The notes under the pieces are model-generated. The model was given only the letters and a program-made list of their open reading frames with translations, searched no databases and was not told where the DNA came from. Source: Tunicatimonas pelagia (GTDB lineage Bacteria > Bacteroidota > Bacteroidia > Cytophagales > Cyclobacteriaceae). From it: a DNA stretch of 64,000 nt. Shown here piece by piece: positions 32,261-39,776 of this stretch. Made by a program: the position numbers and the translations under genes. Every line of letters starts with the position of its first letter. Positions within the stretch are counted from its first letter, which is position 1. The stretch lies in contig NZ_CP120683.1 of NCBI RefSeq assembly GCF_030506325.1, positions 5,646,501 through 5,710,500 of the forward strand. The letters run 5' to 3'.

Positions 32261-33304
32261 ATGGCAGTTAGTACCAAAGAAAAGACTAATAAAAAAACTA
32301 AAAAAACTTCTAACCAACGGGAATTTTCTAAGGAGACTTATATGTGGTGGTACGAAACCATGTACCTGATGCGCCGCTTTGAAGAAAAGGCCGGGCAGCA
32401 GTACGGTCGTCAGAAGATTCGGGGTTTTTGCCATTTATACATTGGTCAGGAAGCCTGTGCGGCTGGTTCGGTTTCCGCTCTGCGCGATACCGATAGTTTT
32501 ATTACTGCCTACCGCGACCATGCTCATCCGCTAGCGTTGGGTACTGACCCTAAGAAAGTGATGGCCGAGTTGTTTGCTAAGCAAACCGGAGTCTCTAAAG
32601 GTAAGGGTGGCTCTATGCACATGTTTGACAAAGAGCGTAACTTTTACGGCGGTCATGGCATTGTGGGCGGGCAGATTCCGCTCGGTGCCGGAATTGCTTT
32701 TGCCGAACAATACAAAGGTACCGATAACGTATGTGCTACAATTATGGGAGACGGAGCGGTGCGCCAGGGGGCTTTCCACGAAACGCTCAATATGGCCATG
32801 ACCATGAAGATTCCCACTATCTTTATGATTGAGAATAACGGTTACGCTATGGGTACTTCGGTAGAGCGGACCAGTAACGTGCGGGATCTGTACACCTTAG
32901 GTGAGGCTTACGATATGCCTTCTTTTCCGGTAGATGCCATGAACGTAGAGAACGTACATATTGCGGTAGAAGAAGCGGCCGAACGTGCTCGTAAAGGCGA
33001 TGGCCCTACCTTACTGGAGTTTCGCACCTACCGCTACAAAGGTCACTCTATCTCTGATCCGGCGAAGTATCGCACTAAAGAAGAGTTAGAAGAGTATAAG
33101 GAGCAAGATCCGATTATTCAGTGTGCCAATGCGATCATAGAGAAAGATTACGCTACGGAAGAAGACCTGAAAGCGATTGAAAAGAAAGTGAAAGAGCAGG
33201 TGGAAGAATCCATCAAATTTGCGGATGAATCGCCTTTCCCTCCGGCTGAAGAAGCACTGCAAGATGTCTACATGCAGGAAGATTACCCATTTATTTTGGA
33301 CTAA
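32261..33304 (+). CDS. pdhA: Pyruvate dehydrogenase E1 component, alpha subunit
   Basis: The ATG at 32261 (MAVSTKEKTNKK) gives 347 residues; a longer frame from 32186 would add an unlikely 25 residues overlapping the recF promoter. The thiamine-diphosphate fold is clear: YLMRRFEEKAGQQYGRQKIRGFCHLYIGQEA, the GDG motif IMGDGAVRQGAFHE and NNGYAMGTSVER. Phosphorylation-loop-type Ser (KGHSISDPAKYR) is conserved. The enzyme decarboxylates pyruvate as an alpha2beta2 heterotetramer and transfers the acetyl group to lipoyl-E2. The beta subunit gene is not in the window. A terminator follows the gene. Confidence 0.95.
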   Translation: MAVSTKEKTNKKTKKTSNQREFSKETYMWWYETMYLMRRFEEKAGQQYGRQKIRGFCHLYIGQEACAAGSVSALRDTDSFITAYRDHAHPLALGTDPKKVMAELFAKQTGVSKGKGGSMHMFDKERNFYGGHGIVGGQIPLGAGIAFAEQYKGTDNVCATIMGDGAVRQGAFHETLNMAMTMKIPTIFMIENNGYAMGTSVERTSNVRDLYTLGEAYDMPSFPVDAMNVENVHIAVEEAAERARKGDGPTLLEFRTYRYKGHSISDPAKYRTKEELEEYKEQDPIIQCANAIIEKDYATEEDLKAIEKKVKEQVEESIKFADESPFPPAEEALQDVYMQEDYPFILD

Positions 33305-33333
33305 GCGATTACTTCAAAATAAATCTGGTATTT

Positions 33334-33358
33334 AAGAGAGTCCTGCGGGGCTCTTTTT
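33334..33358 (+). terminator. Rho-independent terminator of pdhA
   Basis: AGAGTCC (33337-33343) pairs with GGGCTCT (33348-33354) with one G-U pair and a TGCG tetraloop. The adjoining A/G bases pair with the T-run, which is five T long (33354-33358). It is 30 bp after the pdhA stop. Confidence 0.85.
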
Positions 33359-33439
33359 CATTCACACTACAAGATGGTTTAATCTCGTTAGTCTAATGAA
33401 ACGCAATGGATAGTTTTTCTGTTTACCGAAAAATTATTC

Positions 33440-33447
33440 TAACTTTG
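33440..33447 (+). promoter_or_regulatory. Bacteroidota-type -7 box
   Basis: TAACTTTG matches TAnnTTTG exactly. It lies 19 bases before the ATG at 33467, so the predicted leader is about 13 bases. The -33 element is not clear. Confidence 0.6.
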
Positions 33448-33466
33448 CAGCCCAAAATTACCAATT

Positions 33467-34201
33467 ATGGCCAATAGAGTTCGAGGCTCTCGTAGCAAAA
33501 AGGACGTACAACAAAATTTAAGCACTACCGAAGAACTGCTGGAAACCCCTGAGGCATTACAGGATCGGATTGTTGATACGGAAGAATATATTAAGCAGCA
33601 CTCCACAGTATTTATTATCGGGGCAGCTATTATTGTGCTGGCAGTGGCGGGTTACTTCGGCTATCAGTATTACCAAACTAGCCAGAACCAGTCGGCGCAG
33701 GAGGAGATGTTTCAGGCAATCTACTACTTTGAGTCAGATAGTTTGAACCTGGCACTGAATGGTGACGGTAACAATTACGGTTTTCTGGAAATTATAGATG
33801 AGTTTGGCGGAACTGATGCTTCTAACTTAGCTCACTACTACGCAGGAGTTATCGAGTTACGACAGGGTAACTATGAGTCGGCTATTGAGTATCTGGACGA
33901 TTTCAGTGCGTCTGATCTGCTGGTACAGGCTCAGGCTTATGCCCTGATCGGGGATGCCTACCTGGAGTTGGGTGAACACCAATCAGCGGCCAGCCAGTAC
34001 GAAAAAGCGGCTGACTACAATACTAATCAGTTCTTTTCCCCTCAGTATTTAGTTAAAGCCGCTATGGCTTACGAAGCAGCTGGTGATTACGCTCAGGCCG
34101 CCACCCGCTACCAGCGAATTATTAATAAGTTTCCCGAAGCATATGAGTATCAGGAGGCTCAAAAGCAACGCGCTCGTTTGGAAGCGTTGGCTTCAAACTA
34201 A
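33467..34201 (+). CDS. Membrane-anchored TPR protein, YfgM-like
   Basis: 244 residues. A cytoplasmic N-terminal ~46 residues (rich in Glu, with EALQDRIVDTEEYIKQHS) is followed by one membrane segment (about 48-66). The remainder is an extracytoplasmic TPR domain (YAGVIELRQGNYESAIEYLDDF, AYALIGDAYLELGEHQSAASQYEKAADY, AMAYEAAGDYAQAATRYQRII). This layout matches YfgM-type proteins, inner-membrane partners of the Sec translocon and PpiD. It lies between terminators at 33334 and 34237, so it is a single-gene unit. Confidence 0.82.
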   Translation: MANRVRGSRSKKDVQQNLSTTEELLETPEALQDRIVDTEEYIKQHSTVFIIGAAIIVLAVAGYFGYQYYQTSQNQSAQEEMFQAIYYFESDSLNLALNGDGNNYGFLEIIDEFGGTDASNLAHYYAGVIELRQGNYESAIEYLDDFSASDLLVQAQAYALIGDAYLELGEHQSAASQYEKAADYNTNQFFSPQYLVKAAMAYEAAGDYAQAATRYQRIINKFPEAYEYQEAQKQRARLEALASN

Positions 34202-34236
34202 TACCAGAGTGAATAAAAGTTTTCAAGAATAGATGA

Positions 34237-34266
34237 GGATAAGACCACAGTGGCCTTATCCTTTTT
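34237..34266 (+). terminator. Rho-independent terminator of the TPR gene
   Basis: GGATAAG (34237-34243) and CTTATCC (34255-34261) are perfect complements; CCAC and GTGG inside could extend the stem. Five T follow (34262-34266). It is 35 bp after the stop. Confidence 0.85.
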
Positions 34267-34279
34267 ACTTTAACTCTCT

Positions 34280-34762
34280 ATGGCTACCGTTAACCAAAAC
34301 TTGAGCGAGCACGACGACTCACATTTACCCGATATTTCTAATCGACGCTTTTCTATTGTTACCGCAGAATGGAACCACGAGGTGACTCAACCTCTGTTAG
34401 ATGGAACCATTGCTACCTTACTGAAGCATGGGGCGAAAGAAGAAAATATTCGTACTAAGTGGGTGCCGGGCAGCTTTGAGCTATCATTAGGAGCGCAGTG
34501 GGAAGCGGCTCGCCCCAAAATAGATGCGGTAATCTGTTTGGGCTGCGTTATTCAGGGTGAAACGCCTCATTTTGACTACATTTGCCAGTCGGTAGCCCAA
34601 GGCATGAAAGACGTAATGCTTAAGTACGATAAGCCCGTTATTTTCGGAGTACTCACTACCTTAGATCAGCAACAAGCCTTGGCCCGGGCCGGAGGTAAAC
34701 ACGGTAACAAGGGAGATGAAGCAGCCATCACTGCCATCAAGATGCTGGGATTTAACGAGTAA
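34280..34762 (+). CDS. ribH: 6,7-dimethyl-8-ribityllumazine synthase
   Basis: 160 residues, the family length. It condenses 5-amino-6-ribitylamino-uracil with 3,4-dihydroxy-2-butanone-4-phosphate in riboflavin synthesis, as a pentameric or icosahedral shell. Motifs seen: FSIVTAEWNHEVTQ, VPGSFELSLGAQ, CLGCVIQGETPHFDYICQ, FGVLTTLDQQQALARAGG and NKGDEAA. It starts 13 bp after the T-run of the terminator. Confidence 0.96.
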   Translation: MATVNQNLSEHDDSHLPDISNRRFSIVTAEWNHEVTQPLLDGTIATLLKHGAKEENIRTKWVPGSFELSLGAQWEAARPKIDAVICLGCVIQGETPHFDYICQSVAQGMKDVMLKYDKPVIFGVLTTLDQQQALARAGGKHGNKGDEAAITAIKMLGFNE

Positions 34763-34816
34763 GGGCTTGGAGCGGGGAGCAAGGAGCGGCAAATCTTTAC
34801 TCCCCGCTCCAAGCCC
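34763..34816. repeat. G/C-rich heptad hairpin (GGAGC word)
   Basis: Starts directly at the ribH stop. GGGCTTGGAGCGGGGAG (34763-34779) and CTCCCCGCTCCAAGCCC (34800-34816) are perfect 17-bp complements with a 20-base loop. The left side repeats every 7 bases with core GAGC: TTGGAGC, GGGGAGC, AAGGAGC. It has the same layout as the A/T-rich copies. It could act as a terminator stem but has no T-run. Confidence 0.8.
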
Positions 34817-34857
34817 CCAGCCAAATAACAATCGAACCATTCAACAATTGAATTTCT

Positions 34858-36186
34858 ATGAAAGTCTTAAAATTTGGCGGTACGTCGGTAGGTTCACCGG
34901 AACGGATGCACCGGGTCGCCGAATTAGTAACCCAGTCAGCCGAACCCAAAATTGTAGTATTATCAGCCGTATCGGGTACGACTAATACTTTGGTACAGAT
35001 TGGAAAGGCTCTCCAAACGCAGCAAACAGATGAAGCTAACCGTTTGATTACGGAACTAAGACAACACTACAATACATTTTGCCAAAGCTTATTAAGCGAA
35101 GGTAGTGCTCAGCAAGAGGGCGAGGCCATTATTGCGGCTCACTTCGAAAGTTTAAGTAACATAACTTCAGAGCCGTTTGGCACTGATGTAGAAAAGGAAA
35201 TACTGGCTCAGGGTGAATTACTTTCTACCAAACTATTCACGGCTTACCTAAAATCTCAGGATACTCCGGTGATACTGCTTCCCGCACTGGAATTCATGCG
35301 AATTGATGCTAATCAGGAACCCAACGAAGATTTCATTCGCGAAAAACTGATGCGGTTGCTCAGTCAACACCCAAATACTAAACTATTTGTTACACAAGGC
35401 TATATCTGCTTGAACAGCCAAAACCGGATTGATAACCTACAGCGGGGAGGAAGTGATTACACCGCTTCGCTAATTGGGGCTGTAGTAGGAGCGAAAGAAA
35501 TCCAAATCTGGACCGATATTGACGGGATGCACAATAACGACCCACGAATTGCGGACAGAACCTTCCGGATAGATAATCTTTCTTTTAACGAAGCGGCTGA
35601 GCTAGCGTATTTTGGGGCGAAAATTCTGCATCCCTTCACGGTTCGTCCGGCCCAGCGGGCTAATATTCCGGTACGTTTGCTAAACACAATGGACGCCCAG
35701 GCTCCCGGCACATTGATCTCTGACCAGCAACAGGACCGACCTATTACGGCCGTAGCTGCTAAAGATGGTATTACTGCGATTAAAATTAAGTCGTCGAGAA
35801 TGTTGCTCGCTTATGGTTTTTTACGGAAGGTGTTTGAAATTTTTGAGAAGTATCAAACTCCCATCGATCTGATTACCACCTCCGAAGTAGGTATTTCACT
35901 TACCATCGACAATCAGCAGTATCTGGCGGATATTCAGCAAGAGCTGAGAGCGTTTGGTGAGGTAGAAGTAGATAGCAACCACACGATTGTTTGCGTGGTA
36001 GGTAATATGCCGTTTCAGAAGGTAGGGGTGCTGAAAAAAATTGTAGATGCTATTGATGATATTCCCATACGGATGCTTTCCTACGGAGGGAGCAAGTTTA
36101 ACATCTCGTTACTGATTGATAGCCAATTTAAGAATGAAACACTCAATCGGCTAAACGAGCATATTTTTACTTTTCCTAACGAATAA
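34858..36186 (+). CDS. lysC: Aspartate kinase (monofunctional)
   Basis: 442 residues. It phosphorylates aspartate at the entry to lysine, threonine and methionine synthesis. The N-terminal KFGGTSVGSPERM nucleotide/substrate motif, LITTSEVGISLTID of the first ACT-like unit and the regulatory C-terminal ACT domain are present. There is no homoserine dehydrogenase fused. The kinase signature RGGSDYTASLIGAV and the WTDIDGMHNNDPR loop are intact. It follows ribH by 95 bp with a strong hairpin between. Confidence 0.95.
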   Translation: MKVLKFGGTSVGSPERMHRVAELVTQSAEPKIVVLSAVSGTTNTLVQIGKALQTQQTDEANRLITELRQHYNTFCQSLLSEGSAQQEGEAIIAAHFESLSNITSEPFGTDVEKEILAQGELLSTKLFTAYLKSQDTPVILLPALEFMRIDANQEPNEDFIREKLMRLLSQHPNTKLFVTQGYICLNSQNRIDNLQRGGSDYTASLIGAVVGAKEIQIWTDIDGMHNNDPRIADRTFRIDNLSFNEAAELAYFGAKILHPFTVRPAQRANIPVRLLNTMDAQAPGTLISDQQQDRPITAVAAKDGITAIKIKSSRMLLAYGFLRKVFEIFEKYQTPIDLITTSEVGISLTIDNQQYLADIQQELRAFGEVEVDSNHTIVCVVGNMPFQKVGVLKKIVDAIDDIPIRMLSYGGSKFNISLLIDSQFKNETLNRLNEHIFTFPNE

Positions 36187-36237
36187 AATCCGTATATTTC
36201 TAACTGATGTTTAAGCTGTTTGCCACGCAAATTATCT

Positions 36238-36291
36238 ATCATGATGAATAATGATTAGTCATTCATCATCAACCATTATTCATTATTAAGA
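36238..36291. repeat. Heptad hairpin, ATGAnTA type (copy e)
   Basis: In the 115-bp spacer between lysC and the DUF721 gene. Left arm ATGATGAATAATGATTA (36241-36257); right arm from about 36265 to 36289 pairs as ATGAATAATGGTTGATGATGA. The loop is very short. Confidence 0.65.
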
Positions 36292-36301
36292 AACTAACCA
36301 C

Positions 36302-36622
36302 ATGCCCAAATTTACTGACCCTAATCAGCGGGGACGTACTGCCGAAGTATCTACTGTGGGGGAAGCCTTACATCAGCTACTGGATACCTACCAATTAAAA
36401 GCTAAATACGAACAAACCCAACTCATCCAGTCGTGGGAGCGGTTAATGGGCCATCCAATTGCTCGTCGTACCGATAAAATTTACGTGAGTAATCGTGTGC
36501 TTTACGTTAAACTTAGCTCGGCTCCCCTGAAGCAAGAGCTTAATATGTCTCGCTCTAAAATTCTGGCTCTATTTCTTCAAGAGTTTGGCGAAGCCATTGT
36601 AGAGGATGTTGTCTTCCTATAA
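36302..36622 (+). CDS. DUF721 (DciA-like) protein
   Basis: 106 residues of the DUF721 family, related to DciA, which helps load the replicative helicase in bacteria without DnaC. Typical features: TVGEALHQLLDTYQLK, IQSWERLMGHPIARRTDKIYV and VLYVKLSSAPLKQELNMSRSKIL. In Bacteroidota it is usually beside recF; here recF is 4.1 kb away. Whether it acts in replication here is an inference. Confidence 0.8.
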   Translation: MPKFTDPNQRGRTAEVSTVGEALHQLLDTYQLKAKYEQTQLIQSWERLMGHPIARRTDKIYVSNRVLYVKLSSAPLKQELNMSRSKILALFLQEFGEAIVEDVVFL

Positions 36623-36768
36623 TTTTTTTCAGCTCAAAGAAATTTTATCGTCAGCAAATTATAAGTGATTAGTGCTTTTTTTGGCAGTATTTTTCGGAAA
36701 ATTTCAGCCATAAGGTAACATAGTAGTTTATCTATCGTATTGTGATAGTAATACTATTATTTTTTCTC

Positions 36769-37221
36769 ATGAAAGCATTTAAATATACTCTGCCGTTACT
36801 AATAGGATTCGTTTTTTTTGCTTGCAATAACGATGACGATGGGGCATCTCCTGATAATCCGGGCGCTCAGCCTATTGCTACTGAAGAAGTAACTGGCAAT
36901 TGGGAGGTTACCCTCTTTCGAGATGATAACGAAGATGAAACCGATGACTTTGCTGGACTTACCTTCGAGTTTCAGGAGGGAGGTGATCTGATTATCTCCG
37001 ATGGCAATCAAAGCACTACTGCTCGGTGGTCTATCACAAATAGCAACCGTCGGGTTGAGATTGACTTAGACGACGATGATCTCACGGTATTTGGTAACCG
37101 CGATGAGTTAGAAGACTTAGACGACGACTGGATAGTGGTAGAAAAAAGCGATAACCTACTCTATCTTCGGGAAGACGATGACGATAGTGACCGTGATGAA
37201 GTACGCTTCGAGCGCATCTGA
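36769..37221 (+). CDS. Acidic lipoprotein, lipocalin-like
   Basis: The ATG at 36769 gives 150 residues with lipoprotein signal MKAFKYTLPLL...FFAC (C20). The mature part begins with an Asp-rich tail (NNDDDG), then a beta-rich domain: TGNWEVTLFRDDN, LTFEFQEGGDLIISDGNQSTTARW, and a very acidic end (DLDDDD, DDDDSDRDE). The pattern W-E-V and T-ARW resembles the lipocalin-like domain common in Bacteroidota lipoproteins. The acidic clusters may bind Ca2+. Confidence 0.7.
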   Translation: MKAFKYTLPLLIGFVFFACNNDDDGASPDNPGAQPIATEEVTGNWEVTLFRDDNEDETDDFAGLTFEFQEGGDLIISDGNQSTTARWSITNSNRRVEIDLDDDDLTVFGNRDELEDLDDDWIVVEKSDNLLYLREDDDDSDRDEVRFERI

Positions 37222-37428
37222 TACCTTCTTTTTTTTACTCACTATTACCTATACTTTAGTGTAGGCTCGCGAGCTACCGCTCTTTCGCATAGCTAAGTTT
37301 TCCGATGCTAGAGCGAAGACAATTATGGTATACGTGCCAACAATTTAATCTTACTCAATTAGTGGCTTTCTTTTATCCGAAATTATTTTCGGACACTCGC
37401 CTCTATGTTTTACTTAAATCAGTTACTC

Positions 37429-38055
37429 ATGAAAAATGCATCTTTAAAATTAAATTTATTATTAGTATTAGCCTTTGTATGTATATCTATTGCTAGCCAC
37501 GCACAAGACGAAACCGAACCTAAAACATTATTTAATAACTCTGTTTCACTATCAAAATTAGGATTCTACGTAAATCCCACTTACCAAATTGGTAGCATTG
37601 ATGAAGCTACTGCCCATATCTTTGGGGTACGTGGTGGAGTAGTGCTCAATCCAAACTGGACGGTAGGTGGTGGCTATCACTGGACAGTTAACAATATTGA
37701 TCCGGCTAGTGAACCTATTAACAATCTTTACCTGGATATGCGAATGGGCGGAGCATTTGTAGAGTATACGGTTTGGTCAAACCAGTTATTTCACCTTACT
37801 TTTCCACTGATGATTGGTGTAGGTGAGGTAGAAATGGATCGGGAGACTAGCAATGATACCAATCCGTTTGGGGAAGAAAACTTCTTCTTTGTAGAGCCAT
37901 CCGCTCAACTTGAAGTAAACCTTATGAAGAATATACGCTTTCATACGGGTATAGCGTACCGTATTGTAGGCAACATGGATTACCGAATGCTAGATCAGTC
38001 TGATATTAGCGGCCTGACGGGAGTAGCTGGTCTAAAGATTGGGCTGTTCCGATAG
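37429..38055 (+). CDS. Small outer-membrane beta-barrel protein
   Basis: The ATG at 37429 gives 208 residues with signal peptide ending ASHAQ (about 25). The mature chain shows alternating strands such as GFYVNPTYQIG, IFGVRGGVVLNPNWTVGGGYHW, LYLDMRMGGAFVEYTVW and ends VAGLKIGLFR with a final aromatic/Arg, as in small 8-stranded barrels of the OmpW/OmpX class. No specific family was recognised. Confidence 0.65.
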   Translation: MKNASLKLNLLLVLAFVCISIASHAQDETEPKTLFNNSVSLSKLGFYVNPTYQIGSIDEATAHIFGVRGGVVLNPNWTVGGGYHWTVNNIDPASEPINNLYLDMRMGGAFVEYTVWSNQLFHLTFPLMIGVGEVEMDRETSNDTNPFGEENFFFVEPSAQLEVNLMKNIRFHTGIAYRIVGNMDYRMLDQSDISGLTGVAGLKIGLFR

Positions 38056-38144
38056 TTATTAGTTATTTGCTAAGTACAGAGAGGAAGAGGGAAAGTGTAG
38101 TCTACGCCAAGCCCCTTGCTCTTTTTCTTTTTCACCTTTTGTTT

Positions 38145-39557
38145 CTATTCAATAGTGAGTACAACTCTTCGGTAGCCTACTAAACTTGGGGAGCCATTAT
38201 CGGTGAGTTCTAACAATAAGTGTGCTGTTTTGCTACTCAGATTTGCTTGGGGAATACGAAGAGTAATAACTGGCTCACTGGTAGCACCCTGAATAAAGGA
38301 GCTGGGATTTTCTACAGTGCCCGCCTCTTCGTAAAAATACCACTGGTACGATAGGCCATCACCATCTGGATCGTACGAGGAGGTTGCATCGAGATGAGTC
38401 ACCTCTCCTGCTGCTATAGTTTTTTGAAGAATATAATCATCAGACTGCCCTTCAATCACCGGAATAGGAGGGTGATTGGCATTTTCGTAGTTGGTAGTGG
38501 CCCACTGTACTCGAGCAGCGAAATCATGCTGGAAAGCGGGGCGCCATCGGAAGACTGTTACAATAGGCAATGTCTTAGCCTCTTCGGTGACTCTATCAAG
38601 ATAGGTATCTTCCGCATCAGTGTAAAAGCCAGAACGGGTCTCTTGGTATCGCCCGCCCCAACCACCCCACGAGGGATAGGTTGGGTGATTTAATCCGTTC
38701 CGAAGAAAGTAAAGCCATGCTGGGGTATCGCCTTCCTTCAGTGCGTTATTAGGGTTTCTGCTCTTGCCTCCGGTATAAGCTTCGGTTGGGTACTGATTAG
38801 CGAGCGGATTTTTCCCCAGTATGTGCTCGTTGAGCCAAGCGCGCGATGTTAATGACAAATCACCACCTAAAAACATGCCTCGGTAGGCCGAAGCCCATTT
38901 ATCACCCGAAGTAGAAAACCCTAAGATAACGGTGAGTTTCGGAAACTCTTCAATGATCCAATCACAGGAAGAATCTTGCTTGTTGATGAAGTAAACCACC
39001 ATTCGCTCAACGAAAGTGGCTAATTTTTCTTCCGGCAAAGTGGCTCGAGCTTTCCAGAGGGCTTGAGCCAGATCAGCCCCACCCCCCCAAACACTAATGG
39101 CGGTAGGCCCATTGTTCTCAAGAACCTTCTCTAGTATCCAATCAGACCCTTCGGTGTCTTTTCCTTGGCCAATATACGATAACACCGGAGCTGAAACGCT
39201 GTTGCCCGCACACCCCTTTTTCACTACCGAATGCAAATGAGTAGCCGATGGGTAGCTCTTGTTGTGTAAGCGTAGGTTATCCTCGATTTTTGCGTAATCA
39301 TCAATCAGTTGATGGATAATACTATCTTTTATAATTGGTAATTCGTAGTCGTTATTGGCATCAGCATTGGCAATTATTCCCACAATATCAAATTCATTTG
39401 CATAGTGAAGGAGACGAACGAGCGACTGCTGATCGTCGGGGTCTTGCCCAATATCGGTGGTAACAATCAGGCGGGTGGGTTGTGCAGAAGCCTTAGTCAT
39501 TAACCCTCCGAAAATAACCAGAAAGGCAATGAGGTTGTACCTAGTAATTTTCCGCAT
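38145..39557 (-). CDS. DUF1593 protein, nucleoside-hydrolase-like with C-terminal Ig-like domain
   Basis: The ATG at 39557 gives 470 residues; a TTG three codons upstream is less likely. Signal peptide 1-25 (ending KASAQ). The mature N-terminus PTRLIVTTDIGQDPDDQQSLVRLLHYA has the Asp cluster of inosine-uridine nucleoside hydrolases that binds Ca2+ and the ribose. DUF1593 proteins combine this fold with a C-terminal PKD-like beta domain, seen here as DATSSYDPDGDGLSYQWYFYEEAG. A secreted glycosidase role is likely; the substrate is unknown. It is convergent with the barrel gene. Confidence 0.82.
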   Translation of the reverse strand: MRKITRYNLIAFLVIFGGLMTKASAQPTRLIVTTDIGQDPDDQQSLVRLLHYANEFDIVGIIANADANNDYELPIIKDSIIHQLIDDYAKIEDNLRLHNKSYPSATHLHSVVKKGCAGNSVSAPVLSYIGQGKDTEGSDWILEKVLENNGPTAISVWGGGADLAQALWKARATLPEEKLATFVERMVVYFINKQDSSCDWIIEEFPKLTVILGFSTSGDKWASAYRGMFLGGDLSLTSRAWLNEHILGKNPLANQYPTEAYTGGKSRNPNNALKEGDTPAWLYFLRNGLNHPTYPSWGGWGGRYQETRSGFYTDAEDTYLDRVTEEAKTLPIVTVFRWRPAFQHDFAARVQWATTNYENANHPPIPVIEGQSDDYILQKTIAAGEVTHLDATSSYDPDGDGLSYQWYFYEEAGTVENPSSFIQGATSEPVITLRIPQANLSSKTAHLLLELTDNGSPSLVGYRRVVLTIE

Positions 39558-39732
39558 AATATGCAACCGAGTAGGTGATTAGCAAACATAGCGCAAAGTA
39601 CGTGAGAATACAAAATTTGATTATCTCAGATAAAATTCCCACCAAAAACACTACAATGGGTGTCTTTAATTCAGTATCCACCGGAGACTGAATTAAGTCG
39701 ATTATTTATGGGTGGGTACTAATGAAGATAAG

Positions 39733-39740
39733 TACTTTTG
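39733..39740 (+). promoter_or_regulatory. Bacteroidota-type -7 box before the sensor kinase gene
   Basis: TACTTTTG matches TAnnTTTG and lies 36 bases before the kinase ATG at 39777. No convincing -33 TTG is seen. Confidence 0.45.
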
Positions 39741-39776
39741 ACGACAAATTACACTCTGGTTACGGTCTTGTTCACT

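Noticed and set aside
37222-37428. Small frame at 37305-37496
   Set aside because: It overlaps the start and signal peptide of the barrel gene in another frame and has no support.
38056-38144. Bidirectional terminator between the barrel and DUF1593 genes
   Set aside because: Purine-rich and T-rich tracts could pair loosely, but I found no clean stem.
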